Source: Pseudomonadales bacterium (GTDB taxonomy: Bacteria > Pseudomonadota > Gammaproteobacteria > Pseudomonadales > UBA5518). From it: a stretch of 64,000 nt of DNA. Under the pieces are notes generated by a model. It ran no database searches, was not told where the DNA came from, and was given only the letters and a program-made list of their open reading frames with translations. The position numbers were made by a program, and so were the translations under genes. This document shows, one piece after another, positions 41,638 through 54,041 of this stretch. Every line of letters begins with the position of its first letter. The first letter of the stretch is position 1. The stretch covers positions 558,001-622,000 of the forward strand of contig JACKOP010000003.1 in the NCBI GenBank assembly GCA_024234165.1, read 5' to 3'.

Positions 41638-42715
41638 GCAGCAGCCTCTGGTGCTGATCACCGGCGGCGGGACCGGTGGGCATGTGTTCCCCGGGCTTGC
41701 GGCGGCGGCAGAGCTCGTCGCGTGCGGAGCGCGGGTGCACTGGCTGGGAACGCGCAGCGGCATGGAAGCACGCCTGGTGCCGGCGGCCGGCATCGCGCTG
41801 GACTTCCTTGACACCAGCGGTGTGCGCGGCAAGCGTCGCAGCGAGCAACTGCTGCTGCCGCTGCGCTTGCTGCGCGCCGTGGTGCAGGCACTGCGCCTGC
41901 TGTGGAGGCTGCGCCCGTCCTGTGTGCTCGGCACTGGCGGTTTCGTCGCCGGTCCGGGCGGGCTGGCGGCGTGGCTGCTGCGCGTGCCGATCGTGGTGCA
42001 CGAGCAGAACGCGATCGCAGGGACCACGAACCGCCTGCTGGCACGCCTGGCGCGGCGCATCCTGCTCGGGTTGCCGGGGCCGTTCGCCGGGAACCCGCGG
42101 GCGCAGGTCGTCGGCAATCCGGTGCGTGCGGCGATCGCGAGCCTGCCGGCCCCCGAGCAGCGTCTTGCAAGGCGCCAGGGCGCGCTGCGGCTGCTGGTCG
42201 TCGGCGGCAGCCAGGGAGCGCGCGTGCTGAACGAAACCCTGCCGGCTGCACTGGCGCTGATCGACGCTGCGCAGCGCCCTGAGGTGTGGCACCAGTGCGG
42301 GGCGCAGGAGCTCCCGGCCTGTGCGGAACGCTATCGCGAGGCGGGTGTGGAAGCCCGCACCAGCGCATTCATCGACGACATGGCGAATGCATACGCATGG
42401 GCCGATCTGGTCGTGTGCCGCGCCGGGGCGCTCACCATCAGCGAACTCGCGGCCGCGGGACTGGCGGCACTGCTGGTGCCGCTGCCCACGGCGATCGACG
42501 ATCACCAGAGTGCGAATGCGCGCTGGCTCGTGGCTGCGGGTGCGGCGGTCGCAGTGGCTCAGCGTGACTTCACACCAGTCTGGCTGGCTGCAGAACTGCA
42601 GCGTCTCGGGTCGGCGCGCGCAGAGCTGTTCGCGATGGCGCTTCGTTCCCGTTCGCTCGCGAGGCCTGACGCCGCGGTGCGCGTCGCCACCGCATGCCTG
42701 GAGATTGCACGATGA
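41630..42715 (+). CDS. murG: Lipid II synthase MurG
   Basis: 361 residues of a GT-B glycosyltransferase. The N-terminal GGGTGGHVFPGLAAA, HEQNAIAGTTNR, the GGSQGARVLNE donor site and CRAGALTISEL are diagnostic. It adds GlcNAc to lipid I. ATG 41630 has a GGAGG seven bases upstream and overlaps the end of ftsW by 8 bases. Confidence 0.98.
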   Translation: MPEQQPLVLITGGGTGGHVFPGLAAAAELVACGARVHWLGTRSGMEARLVPAAGIALDFLDTSGVRGKRRSEQLLLPLRLLRAVVQALRLLWRLRPSCVLGTGGFVAGPGGLAAWLLRVPIVVHEQNAIAGTTNRLLARLARRILLGLPGPFAGNPRAQVVGNPVRAAIASLPAPEQRLARRQGALRLLVVGGSQGARVLNETLPAALALIDAAQRPEVWHQCGAQELPACAERYREAGVEARTSAFIDDMANAYAWADLVVCRAGALTISELAAAGLAALLVPLPTAIDDHQSANARWLVAAGAAVAVAQRDFTPVWLAAELQRLGSARAELFAMALRSRSLARPDAAVRVATACLEIAR

Positions 42716-44148
42716 GCGGGCAGCATCACACGCCGGTTCCCGGGATGCGTCGCATCAGACATATCCATTTCGTCGGCATCGGCGGCTCGGGGATGTGCGG
42801 AATCGCCGAGGTGCTGTGCAATCAGGGCTACCGCGTCTCGGGCTCCGACACGGCCGCATCGGCGGTGATCGATCGCCTGCGCTCGCTCGGCATCGAAGTG
42901 CACATCGGTCATCGTGCGACGAATATTTCCGGCGCGGATGTCGTGGTTGCCTCGAGTGCGATCACTGCCGGGAACGTCGAGATCGTCGCCGCGCGCGAAC
43001 GTCGCGTGCCGGTGGTGCCGCGCGCGGAGATGCTTGCCGAGATCATGCGCTTTCGTCACGGCATCGCGATTGCGGGCACCCATGGCAAGACCACCACCAC
43101 GAGCATGATCGCGACGATCTTCGCCGAGGCAGGACTAGACCCCACATTCGTGATCGGCGGGCGCGTGAACAGCGTGCAGGCCAATGCACGTCTGGGCGAC
43201 AGCCGCTATCTGGTCGCCGAGGCCGACGAAAGTGATGCATCGTTCCTGCACCTGCAGCCGATGGTGGCCGTGGTCACGAACATCGACGCCGACCATATGG
43301 GGACCTATGGCGGCGATTTCGAGCGTTTGAAGCGCACCTACGTGGAGTTTCTGCACAACCTGCCTTTCTATGGCATGTGCGTGGTGTGCATCGATGATCC
43401 GGCAGCGGCTTCGATCCTCCCTGAGGTGGCGCGCCAGGTTCTGACCTATGGCGAATCGGAATCCGCCGACTATCGCCTGCGCGATTACCGGCAGCACGGG
43501 GCCAGTTCGCGGTTCCGGGTGCTGCGCCCCGGGGGGCGTGCCGCGCTCGATCTGCACCTTGGCCTGCCCGGGCGTCACTATGCGCTGAACGCGACGGCTG
43601 CGGTGGCGGTGGCGAGCGACGAGGGCGTCGCTGACGAGGCCATCGTGCGTGGTCTGGCGAATTTCCAGGGCGTGGCCAGACGGTTCGAGTCGCACGGGGA
43701 GCTTCCGTGCGCCGGTGGCAGCTTCCTGCTGGTCGACGATTACGGGCATCACCCGACCGAGGTTGCAGCAAACCTTGCCGCGGTGCGTGCCGGCTGGCCC
43801 GGGCGGCGCCTGGTGATGGTGTACCAGCCACACCGCTATTCGCGCACGCGCGAACTCTACGAGGACTTCGTGCGCGTGCTGTCGCAGGTCGATGTGCTGC
43901 TGCTGCTCGAGGTGTATCCGGCAGGCGAGGATCCGTTGCCGGGTGCCGACGGGCGCAGTCTCAGTGGCAGCATCCGCCAGCGCGGACGCATCGACCCCAT
44001 CTTCGTCGAACGAACCGAGGACGTGCTTGAACTGCTGGAGCAGGTGCTCAGGCCAGACGATTTCCTGCTGCTGCAGGGCGCGGGCAGCGTTGGCAGGCTG
44101 GTCGGAGCCGTCGTCGAGTGGGCCACTCGAAGCGAGAGGCAGGCATGA
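42712..44148 (+). CDS. murC: UDP-MurNAc:L-alanine ligase
   Basis: 478 residues. Opening HIHFVGIGGSGMCGIAEVL, ATP loop AGTHGKTTTTSM, EADESDASFL and the HHPTEVAANL segment define MurC. It adds the first amino acid to UDP-MurNAc. Overlaps murG and ddlB by 4 bases. murB, which lies here in some bacteria, is not in the cluster, as is usual for gammaproteobacteria. Confidence 0.98.
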   Translation: MSGQHHTPVPGMRRIRHIHFVGIGGSGMCGIAEVLCNQGYRVSGSDTAASAVIDRLRSLGIEVHIGHRATNISGADVVVASSAITAGNVEIVAARERRVPVVPRAEMLAEIMRFRHGIAIAGTHGKTTTTSMIATIFAEAGLDPTFVIGGRVNSVQANARLGDSRYLVAEADESDASFLHLQPMVAVVTNIDADHMGTYGGDFERLKRTYVEFLHNLPFYGMCVVCIDDPAAASILPEVARQVLTYGESESADYRLRDYRQHGASSRFRVLRPGGRAALDLHLGLPGRHYALNATAAVAVASDEGVADEAIVRGLANFQGVARRFESHGELPCAGGSFLLVDDYGHHPTEVAANLAAVRAGWPGRRLVMVYQPHRYSRTRELYEDFVRVLSQVDVLLLLEVYPAGEDPLPGADGRSLSGSIRQRGRIDPIFVERTEDVLELLEQVLRPDDFLLLQGAGSVGRLVGAVVEWATRSERQA

Positions 44149-45110
44149 GGGAGTTCGCGATCGATACCGCAGCGCTGCGCGGACCGGTGGCCGTGCTGAT
44201 GGGTGGCACGTCGGCGGAGCGCGAGGTATCGCTCGCCTCCGGGCGAGCCGTGCACGCGGCGCTCGCGCGACGGCTGGGCGAGGTGCTGGCGTTCGATGTT
44301 GGCGCGGACGTCGTGCAACGTCTGGTCGATGCCGGTGTGGCGCATGCGTTCATAGCGCTGCATGGCCGAGGCGGTGAAGACGGTGCGATGCAGGGAGCGC
44401 TGCAGACGCTGGGAATCAGCTACACGGGGAGCGGTGTGCTCGCCTGCGCGCTGGCCATGGACAAATTGCGTTGCAAGCGCTTCTGGCAGGCCGAGGGTGT
44501 CGCCACGCCGGACTTTGCGCTGGTCGGGGACGCCGCCGCGGATTATGCGGCGCTGAGCGCCCGGCTCGGGCCGCGTCTGTTCGTGAAGCCGGCCAGCGAG
44601 GGCTCCAGCATCGGCATCTCGCCGGTCGACGACGCGCCGACGCTGCGCGCGGCCATCGCGCTGGCGCGTCGATACGACACCCAGGTGCTGGTCGAGCGCC
44701 GTGTCGACGGCCCGGAATACACGGTGGCGATCGTCGATGGCGAGGTGCTGCCGTCGATCCGGCTCGAAACACCGCGCACGTTCTATGACTACGACGCGAA
44801 ATACCGTCTCGACAGTACGCGCTACCTGTGCCCCTCGGGGCTCGAGCCGGCCGAGGAGCGCTCGCTCGCCCGGCTTGCCGCACACGCCTACGACAGCCTG
44901 GGTTGCAGCGGGTGGGGGCGCGTGGACGTGATGCGCGATGCCGGCAGTGGCGAATTTCTGGTGCTCGAGGTGAACACCTCGCCCGGCATGACCGACCACA
45001 GCCTGGTACCGATGGCAGCACGGGCGGCCGGGATCGGTTTCGATGATCTGGTGGCGCGCATCTTCAATGCGAGTCTCGCGTGCAGCCAGTACATGGGGTC
45101 CGGTGCATGA
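44145..45110 (+). CDS. ddlB: D-alanine-D-alanine ligase
   Basis: 321 residues of the ATP-grasp fold: VAVLMGGTSAEREVSL, LHGRGGEDGAMQGAL, KPASEGSSIGIS and the Mg-binding VLEVNTSPGMTDHSL. It makes the D-Ala-D-Ala used by MurF. The tyrosine in KYRLDSTRYLCP is in line with a D-Ala rather than D-Lac specificity, but this is inference. Overlaps murC and ftsQ by 4 bases. Confidence 0.98.
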   Translation: MREFAIDTAALRGPVAVLMGGTSAEREVSLASGRAVHAALARRLGEVLAFDVGADVVQRLVDAGVAHAFIALHGRGGEDGAMQGALQTLGISYTGSGVLACALAMDKLRCKRFWQAEGVATPDFALVGDAAADYAALSARLGPRLFVKPASEGSSIGISPVDDAPTLRAAIALARRYDTQVLVERRVDGPEYTVAIVDGEVLPSIRLETPRTFYDYDAKYRLDSTRYLCPSGLEPAEERSLARLAAHAYDSLGCSGWGRVDVMRDAGSGEFLVLEVNTSPGMTDHSLVPMAARAAGIGFDDLVARIFNASLACSQYMGSGA

Positions 45111-45937
45111 GCAGCGTGTTGCTGCGCCTCGGTGGTCGGGCCGGACTGCGCCGCGGCGCGACGCGCAAGGGTGCTGGCCGGCGCGTCACGCGTGCAGCGT
45201 GGCTGACGCCGGTAACGATCGCGGTGCTGCTGGTGGTGGCGTTGCGACTCGGCTACGCCGCACTGACCGAAGTCGCAAACGTGCCGATCAGCAAGGTCAC
45301 GGTAAACGGAGATTTCCGCTTTCTGGATCGCGAGGTGGTGGAGCGGATCATGCTGCCGCATCTGGGTACGGGTTATTTCATGGTCGATCTCGCGCGCATC
45401 CGCGACGACCTGCTGGCGTTGCCGATGGTGTACCAGGTCACGGTGCGCCGCGCCTGGCCGGATCGGTTGATGGTGTTCATCACGGAGCAGGTCCCGGTGC
45501 TGCGCTTCGGTGACGACGCGTACCTCAACCCCTACGCCGAGGTGTTTCATCCGCAGGTCGGGCTGCCGGGTGTGGAGTTGCCGCGTGTCGACGGACCTGC
45601 GGGCAGCGAGACGATGTTGCTGCGCCAGTTCGATGTGTTCACGGGGCTGCTGGAGCCGGCGGGGCTGCGCATCGCACGACTGATGCTGGACGGCAAGCAC
45701 GCGTGGCGCATGCGGCTCGACAACGGCAGTGAGGTGCTGTTGGGGCGGCGCGACATCGAGCGCAGGGCCGCGCGGATGGCGCGCCTGTTCACGCACGACT
45801 GGGCGATGGAGCGCGACCGCGTGGAGCGCCTGGACATGCGTTACACCAACGGCGTCGCGGTGGCCTGGAAGGGCGAACCGGCAGCGGGACGCAAGTATCG
45901 CGCGCGCGCCGGTGGCGCCGGCGCGACACAGCAGTGA
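45107..45937 (+). CDS. ftsQ: Cell division protein FtsQ
   Basis: 276 residues: arginine-rich cytoplasmic tail (about 30 residues), membrane helix (about 36-52), POTRA domain beginning VPISKVTVNGDFRFLDREVV and the beta-domain with RRAWPDRLMVFITEQVPVLRFGDDAYLN. It recruits FtsB and FtsL to the septum. Start ATG 45107 overlaps the ddlB stop. Confidence 0.95.
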   Translation: MSSVLLRLGGRAGLRRGATRKGAGRRVTRAAWLTPVTIAVLLVVALRLGYAALTEVANVPISKVTVNGDFRFLDREVVERIMLPHLGTGYFMVDLARIRDDLLALPMVYQVTVRRAWPDRLMVFITEQVPVLRFGDDAYLNPYAEVFHPQVGLPGVELPRVDGPAGSETMLLRQFDVFTGLLEPAGLRIARLMLDGKHAWRMRLDNGSEVLLGRRDIERRAARMARLFTHDWAMERDRVERLDMRYTNGVAVAWKGEPAAGRKYRARAGGAGATQQ

Positions 45938-45949
45938 ATGAGGGTATCG

Positions 45950-47167
45950 ATGAGCGGAAAGATGATTGTCGGGCTGGATATAGGCACCTCGAAAGTGGTC
46001 GCGATGGTCGGCGAGGTTGCTGGCGACGGTTTGCTGAAGATCGTCGGGCTGGGTTCGCACCCTTCGCGCGGCCTGAAGAAGGGTGTGGTGGTCAATATCG
46101 AATCGACCGTGCAGTCGATCCAGCGTGCGATCGAAGAGGCCGAATTGATGGCAGGCTGTCAGATCCACTCGGTATATGCCGGTATCGCCGGCAGCCACAT
46201 CCGCAGCCTGAACTCGCACGGCATCGTTGCGATCCGTGACCGTGAGGTCTACGCGCACGACATCGAACGCGTGATCGATGCAGCGCAGGCGGTGGCGATA
46301 CCGGCCGACCAGAAGATCCTGCATATCCTGCCGCAGGAATACATCATCGATAGCCAGGAGGGGATCAAGGAGCCGCTCGGGATGTCCGGCGTGCGCCTCG
46401 AGGCGAAGGTGCACGTCGTGACCTGTGCGGTCAATGCGGCGCAGAACATCGAGAAGTGCATTCGTCGCTGCGGCCTCGAAGTCGAGGAGATCATCCTCGA
46501 ACAACTCGCATCGAGCTACGCGGTGCTGACCGACGATGAGCGTGAGCTCGGCGTCTGCCTGGTCGATATCGGCGGTGGCACGACGGATATCGCGGTCTTC
46601 ACCGAAGGCGCGATCCGCCATACCGGCGTGATCCCGATCGCCGGTGACCAGGTCACCAACGACATTGCGATGGCGTTGCGCACGCCGACGCAGTACGCCG
46701 AGGAGATCAAGATCCGCTATGCGTGCGCGCTCGCGCAATTGGCCGGCGCAGACGAGACGATCAAGGTGCCCGGTGTCGGCGAGCGCGGCGCGCGTGACCT
46801 GTCGCGGCAGGCGCTGGCGGAGGTCGTGGAGCCGCGCTACGACGAGCTGTTCACGTTGGTGCAGTCGGAGATCCGCCGCAGCGGCTTCGAGGACATGCTG
46901 GCCGGCGGCATCGTGCTGACCGGTGGCACCTCGAAGATGGAAGGCGTGGTCGAACTCGCCGAGGAGATCTTCCACATGCCGGTACGCATCGGTTCTCCCG
47001 CCGGCGTGCAGGGCATGGCCGATATCGTGAAGAACCCGATCTATTCGACGGCCGTGGGACTGCTGCTGTTCGGCGTCAAGCAGTACGCGGCCGGCGCAGG
47101 TGTCAAGGAAGCTCCGGGCCGCGGCCTGGTGAAGAAGATGAAGCAGTGGTTGCAGGGCAATTTCTGA
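45950..47167 (+). CDS. ftsA: Cell division protein FtsA
   Basis: 405 residues of an actin-like ATPase: GLDIGTSKVVAMVGE, VDIGGGTTDIAVF and GGIVLTGGTSKMEGVVELAEE, ending in the membrane-targeting helix VKKMKQWLQ. It tethers FtsZ to the membrane. ATG 45950 has a GAGG six bases upstream; ATG 45938, four codons earlier, directly abuts ftsQ but has no ribosome binding site. Confidence 0.97.
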   Translation: MSGKMIVGLDIGTSKVVAMVGEVAGDGLLKIVGLGSHPSRGLKKGVVVNIESTVQSIQRAIEEAELMAGCQIHSVYAGIAGSHIRSLNSHGIVAIRDREVYAHDIERVIDAAQAVAIPADQKILHILPQEYIIDSQEGIKEPLGMSGVRLEAKVHVVTCAVNAAQNIEKCIRRCGLEVEEIILEQLASSYAVLTDDERELGVCLVDIGGGTTDIAVFTEGAIRHTGVIPIAGDQVTNDIAMALRTPTQYAEEIKIRYACALAQLAGADETIKVPGVGERGARDLSRQALAEVVEPRYDELFTLVQSEIRRSGFEDMLAGGIVLTGGTSKMEGVVELAEEIFHMPVRIGSPAGVQGMADIVKNPIYSTAVGLLLFGVKQYAAGAGVKEAPGRGLVKKMKQWLQGNF

Positions 47168-47207
47168 TTTTTGGACCGTCAGTCAATTCAACGGAGAGGT
47201 GTGAGCC

Positions 47208-48371
47208 ATGTTCGAACTGGTAGACAACGTACCGCAGACCGCAGTCATCAAGGTGGTAGGCGTCGGTGGTGGCGGCGGCAACGCCGTCAAGCACATGATC
47301 GGCAACTCGGTCGATGGGGTGGAGTTCATCTGCGCGAATACCGACGCGCAGGCACTGTCCGACATCGCCTCGCGTACCGTGCTGCAGCTTGGCTCGGGTA
47401 TCACCAAGGGGCTCGGCGCGGGTGCCAATCCGCAGATCGGGCGCCAGGCGGCACTCGAGGATCGCGACCGCATCGCGGAAGTGCTGGGCGGTGCCGATAT
47501 GGTGTTCATCACGGCTGGCATGGGTGGCGGCACCGGCACCGGTGCGGCGCCGATCGTCGCCGAGGTGGCCAAGGAGCTCGGCATCCTGACCGTTGCGGTG
47601 GTCACCCGGCCGTTCAAGTTCGAGGGCAAGAAGCGCGCAACGATCGCCGAAGAGGGATTGCTGGAATTGCAGCAGCACGTCGACTCGCTGATCACGATCC
47701 CGAACGAGAAGCTGCTCAGCGTGCTTGGCAAGAACACCAGTCTGCTCGATGCGTTCAAGGCGGCGAATGACGTGCTTCTCGGCGCGGTACAGGGCATTGC
47801 CGATCTGATCATCCGCCCGGGGATGATCAACGTCGATTTCGCGGATGTGCGTACCGTGATGTCGGAAATGGGCATGGCGATGATGGGAACCGGCGTTGCA
47901 CGTGGCGAGAACCGTGCGCGCGAGGCTGCCGAGGCGGCGATCCGCAGCCCGTTGCTGGAGGACATCAATCTGCAGGGAGCCCGGGGTATTTTGGTGAATA
48001 TCACCGCGGGACCCGATCTCTCTCTCGGCGAATTCGAAGAAGTCGGCGACACTGTCGAGGAGTTCGCATCTGACTCCGCGACCGTGGTGGTCGGAACGGT
48101 GATCGATCCGGAAATGAACGGGGAGATCAAGGTCACGGTGGTGGCCACGGGGTTGGGTGAAGCGCGCAAGGAGCGACCGGTCAAGGTGGTCGACAACACG
48201 CACGTGGCGGCTGCCGGTCCGGATTATCGCGGGCTGGATTCGCCGGCGGTGCGGCGACGCCAGGCCGGAGGGCGCGAGCCGGCAGCCGAGCGGCCGCAGA
48301 TCGCGGTCGGTGCGGAGCGGGATCTGGATTATCTGGATATTCCCGCTTTTCTGCGCCGGCAAGTGGACTGA
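47208..48371 (+). CDS. ftsZ: Cell division GTPase FtsZ
   Basis: 387 residues. GTPase core with GVGGGGGNAVKHM, the tubulin signature GGGTGTGAAP, the T7-loop VNVDFADVR, a variable linker (about 320-370) and the conserved tail DYLDIPAFLRRQ that binds FtsA and ZipA. A GGAGAGG precedes the start within the 40-base gap after ftsA. Confidence 0.99.
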   Translation: MFELVDNVPQTAVIKVVGVGGGGGNAVKHMIGNSVDGVEFICANTDAQALSDIASRTVLQLGSGITKGLGAGANPQIGRQAALEDRDRIAEVLGGADMVFITAGMGGGTGTGAAPIVAEVAKELGILTVAVVTRPFKFEGKKRATIAEEGLLELQQHVDSLITIPNEKLLSVLGKNTSLLDAFKAANDVLLGAVQGIADLIIRPGMINVDFADVRTVMSEMGMAMMGTGVARGENRAREAAEAAIRSPLLEDINLQGARGILVNITAGPDLSLGEFEEVGDTVEEFASDSATVVVGTVIDPEMNGEIKVTVVATGLGEARKERPVKVVDNTHVAAAGPDYRGLDSPAVRRRQAGGREPAAERPQIAVGAERDLDYLDIPAFLRRQVD

Positions 48372-48380
48372 GGGCCGGCA

Positions 48381-48395
48381 ACGGGTGGGACCCGT
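48381..48395 (+). terminator. Short hairpin after ftsZ
   Basis: A perfect 6-bp stem with a GGG loop lies 10 bases after the ftsZ stop. There is no T-run, so it is at best a weak pause or 3'-end stabiliser. The remaining 90 bases before lpxC hold no obvious complete promoter. Confidence 0.25.
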
Positions 48396-48486
48396 GCGCC
48401 GCGCCACGCATGGTGCGGTGTACGGCATCCGTCGACAAGGCAGGCCGACCCCGCAGATCGGATAACCATATGGGTGGGGTACAACT

Positions 48487-49392
48487 GTGAAAATGCTGAC
48501 GATGGAACATACGCTTCGCAATTCGATTCGCGCACGCGGTGTCGGTCTGCATACGGGTGAGGACATCCACCTCAATCTGCTTCCGGCACCGCCGGGTACC
48601 GGCATCGTGTTCCGGCGCGTGGATCTGAATCCCGTGGTCGAGTTGCCGGCGCGAGTGGACTACGTATGCGAATCGCGGCTGTGCACGATGCTGCGCCGCG
48701 ACGGGGTCCAGGTCGGCACGATAGAACATCTGCTTGCGGCGTGCGCGGGCGTCGGCATCGACAACATGATCGTCGAATTGTCGGCATCCGAGGTGCCGAT
48801 CATGGACGGCAGTGCGGGGCCGTTGGTATTCCTGCTGCAGTCGGCCGGAATCGCCGAGCAGCACCAGCCGCGCCACTACGTGCGCGTGCTGCGCCCGATC
48901 GAGGTGAGCGATGGTGACAAGTTCGCGGCGCTGTATCCGTCGGATTCGTTCCGGGTCGAGTTCTCGATAGAGTTCGATCATCCGGTGCTGCGCCACAGCA
49001 AGGCGACGGCAAGCTTCGACAGTGCGACGGCATCGTTCGTGAAGGACATCAGTCGCGCACGTACCTTCGGTTTTACCCACGAAGTCGAGTACCTGCGCTC
49101 GCACGGCCTTGCGCTCGGCGGCAGTACCGACAACGCGATCGTCGTCGACAGCGATCGCATCCTGAACGAAGACGGATTGCGTTACCAGGACGAGTTCGTG
49201 CGGCACAAGATTCTCGATGCGATCGGCGATCTGTACCTGCTCGGCCGGCGCCTGGTGGCGGAGTTCCGCGGCCATAAATCGGGGCATGCGATGAACGTGG
49301 CCCTGCTGCGTGCGCTGCTTGCGCGCCCCGATGCGTGGGAGCTGGTGGAAGAAGTCGCCGGCAGTTACCGCCGCATCCGTGCGGCGGCCTGA
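48487..49392 (+). CDS. lpxC: UDP-3-O-acyl-N-acetylglucosamine deacetylase
   Basis: 301 residues. Zinc-site and catalytic motifs: TIEHLLAACAGVGIDN, HKILDAIGDLYLLGR and FRGHKSGHAMN, with RGVGLHTGEDI at the N terminus. LpxC commits the pathway to lipid A. The start is uncertain: GTG 48487 is chosen with a G-rich site upstream; ATG 48493 and ATG 48502 are also in frame. It closes the dcw cluster, as usual in gammaproteobacteria. Confidence 0.97.
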   Translation: MKMLTMEHTLRNSIRARGVGLHTGEDIHLNLLPAPPGTGIVFRRVDLNPVVELPARVDYVCESRLCTMLRRDGVQVGTIEHLLAACAGVGIDNMIVELSASEVPIMDGSAGPLVFLLQSAGIAEQHQPRHYVRVLRPIEVSDGDKFAALYPSDSFRVEFSIEFDHPVLRHSKATASFDSATASFVKDISRARTFGFTHEVEYLRSHGLALGGSTDNAIVVDSDRILNEDGLRYQDEFVRHKILDAIGDLYLLGRRLVAEFRGHKSGHAMNVALLRALLARPDAWELVEEVAGSYRRIRAAA

Positions 49393-49433
49393 ACGTCGCT
49401 TGCCTGAACCGCTGATCCTGTCGCAATCCAGAG

Positions 49434-49456
49434 ACGCTCCGGGGCTGCCGGAGCGT
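49434..49456 (+). terminator. Hairpin between lpxC and secA
   Basis: A perfect 9-bp GC-rich stem (49434-49442 with 49448-49456) and 5-base loop. It is followed by TGCTTC rather than a clean T-run, so termination may be partial. It marks the likely end of the dcw transcript. Confidence 0.45.
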
Positions 49457-49499
49457 TGCTTCACCATGCAAGCTCGCGCGGCAGTACGGTTGCCTCGGT

Positions 49500-49505
49500 T
49501 ATAAT
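49500..49505 (+). promoter_or_regulatory. Possible -10 box of the secA promoter
   Basis: A consensus TATAAT sits 35 bases upstream of the secA ATG. No good -35 was found at 16-18 bases, so the call is tentative. Confidence 0.35.
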
Positions 49506-49540
49506 CGCGTGCCGCTTCACGCCCGGAACCCGCCTGAACC

Positions 49541-52273
<2,733 letters not shown>

Positions 52274-52304
52274 TCGGCGCACGCCGTCGCGAGGAGTACA
52301 TTCG

Positions 52305-53528
52305 ATGGCAGTAGGCGCAGCCTCCCGCTTTCCGCTCGCCCCGGTGCAGGGCGTGCGCCTCGGTAGCGCCTGCGCCGGCATCCGCAAGCCGGGTCGCCGC
52401 GACCTGGTGATCCTCGAACTGGCTCCGGGCAGTCGCGTTGCTGCACGGTTCACGCGCAACGCCTTTTGCGCCGCACCGGTGACGGTGGCTCGCGAACATC
52501 TTGCGACGGCCGCCGGAGTACGCCATCTGCTGATCAATACCGGCAATGCCAACGCAGGTACCGGTGAGCGCGGGATACAGGACGCCCGCGCGTGCTGTGA
52601 CGCGCTTGCGGATCTCGTGGCGCTGACACCGCAAGCCGTCCTCCCGTTCTCGACCGGCGTGATCGGCGAGCCACTGCCGACCGCCCGTGTGATTGCGGGG
52701 TTGTCGCAGGCGCTGGCGGCGCTGGATGCCGAAGGCTGGCAAATGGCAGCCGAAGGCATCATGACCACCGATACACGGCCCAAGGGAGCCAGCCGTCGTG
52801 TGCGTATCGGCACGTCCGCGGTGACGGTCAGCGGCATCGCGAAGGGGGCGGGCATGATCCGTCCCGACATGGCGACGATGCTCGCCTTCGTTGCGACGGA
52901 CGCCACGGTCGATCCGGCGCTGCTCGATGCGCTGCTCGGGCGCGCGGTGGACGCCAGCTTCAACGCGATCACGGTCGATGGTGACACGTCGACCAATGAC
53001 GCCTGCGTGCTGGTTGCAACCGGTGCGGCCGGCGCACCGCCGATCCGCTCGATCACGGATGCTGGCGCGATGGAATTGGCGGCGGCACTCGAGGAAGTCT
53101 GCCTGGAACTCGCGCAGGCGATCGTGCGCGACGCCGAGGGTGCGACGAAATTCGTCGAGGTGATGGTGCGGGGTGGGCTCGACGTCGCGGAGTGCCGGCG
53201 TGCCGCGTATGCAGTCGCCGAGTCGCCGCTGGTGAAGACGGCGCTGTTTGCCAGCGATCCGAACTGGGGGCGCATTCTCGCTGCGGTCGGGCGCGCCGGC
53301 GTTGCCGGACTGGATGTCGCGCGAGTGGCCATCGATCTCGACGAGGTGCCGATCGTGCGTGGCGGGGCGCGTGATCCTGCCTATACCGAGGCTGATGGAC
53401 AGCGCGTGATGGCGCGTGAGGAGATCCGGATCGTGATCGATCTTGGTCGTGGCGCGGCGTCGGCGAGCGTGTGGACCAGCGACCTTTCGCACGACTACGT
53501 GCGCATCAACGCCGAATACCGTACCTGA
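52305..53528 (+). CDS. argJ: Bifunctional ornithine acetyltransferase / N-acetylglutamate synthase
   Basis: 407 residues from ATG 52305 (GAGGAG upstream). ArgJ cleaves itself before the nucleophilic threonine in KGAGMIRPDMATMLAF; the oxyanion pair and SNWGR-like NDPNWGR region (SDPNWGRILAAVGRAG) are present. It recycles the acetyl group in arginine synthesis. Whether the protein is mono- or bifunctional cannot be read from sequence. secA-argJ-mutT is a common order. Confidence 0.96.
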   Translation: MAVGAASRFPLAPVQGVRLGSACAGIRKPGRRDLVILELAPGSRVAARFTRNAFCAAPVTVAREHLATAAGVRHLLINTGNANAGTGERGIQDARACCDALADLVALTPQAVLPFSTGVIGEPLPTARVIAGLSQALAALDAEGWQMAAEGIMTTDTRPKGASRRVRIGTSAVTVSGIAKGAGMIRPDMATMLAFVATDATVDPALLDALLGRAVDASFNAITVDGDTSTNDACVLVATGAAGAPPIRSITDAGAMELAAALEEVCLELAQAIVRDAEGATKFVEVMVRGGLDVAECRRAAYAVAESPLVKTALFASDPNWGRILAAVGRAGVAGLDVARVAIDLDEVPIVRGGARDPAYTEADGQRVMAREEIRIVIDLGRGAASASVWTSDLSHDYVRINAEYRT

Positions 53529-53933
53529 GTGGTGATGTTGCGCGTCGCCGTCGGCGTGATCGGCAACGCGGCTGGCGAGGTGCTGGTCGCGTTGCGCCAC
53601 GCACACCTGCACCAGGGCGGTCTGTGGGAGTTTCCGGGTGGCAAGATCGCCGACGGCGAGAGCGTCGAAGCAGCGCTTGCCCGCGAGCTGCACGAGGAGC
53701 TCGGTATCCGCGTCGAAAGCGCGCAGCCCTTGCTCACGGTTCGGCACGCTTATCCCGACCGTTCGGTGGAGCTGCATGTGTGGCGCGTGACCGCGTTCGC
53801 CGGCGATGTGCGCGGGCGCGAAGGTCAACCGCTGCGCTGGGTGGCAGTACATCACCTCGATCCCTTCGACTTTCCCGCTGCCGACCGTCCGATCATCGAA
53901 GCCCTGTGCCGGTCCGATACTGCGGCGGATTGA
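53529..53933 (+). CDS. mutT: 8-oxo-dGTP diphosphatase MutT (Nudix)
   Basis: 134 residues when started at GTG 53529; GTG 53532 and ATG 53535 are equally possible. The Nudix box fits perfectly at residues 38-60 (G38, E44, R52, E53, E56, E57, G59). The W-E-F-P-G-G-K lead and a single domain match MutT, which removes 8-oxo-dGTP. The thiamine-phosphate-synthase-like extension found in some relatives is absent. Directly abuts argJ. Confidence 0.92.
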   Translation: MVMLRVAVGVIGNAAGEVLVALRHAHLHQGGLWEFPGGKIADGESVEAALARELHEELGIRVESAQPLLTVRHAYPDRSVELHVWRVTAFAGDVRGREGQPLRWVAVHHLDPFDFPAADRPIIEALCRSDTAAD

Positions 53934-54041
53934 GCGCCAGCGTCACCCGAAGTCGAACAGCACCGGCATTGCGCCCGTGGCGGCGGACGCTACCATGGGC
54001 GCAGCTTGCCCTTGAACCGCAAACACCCGGGAGGATCTGCA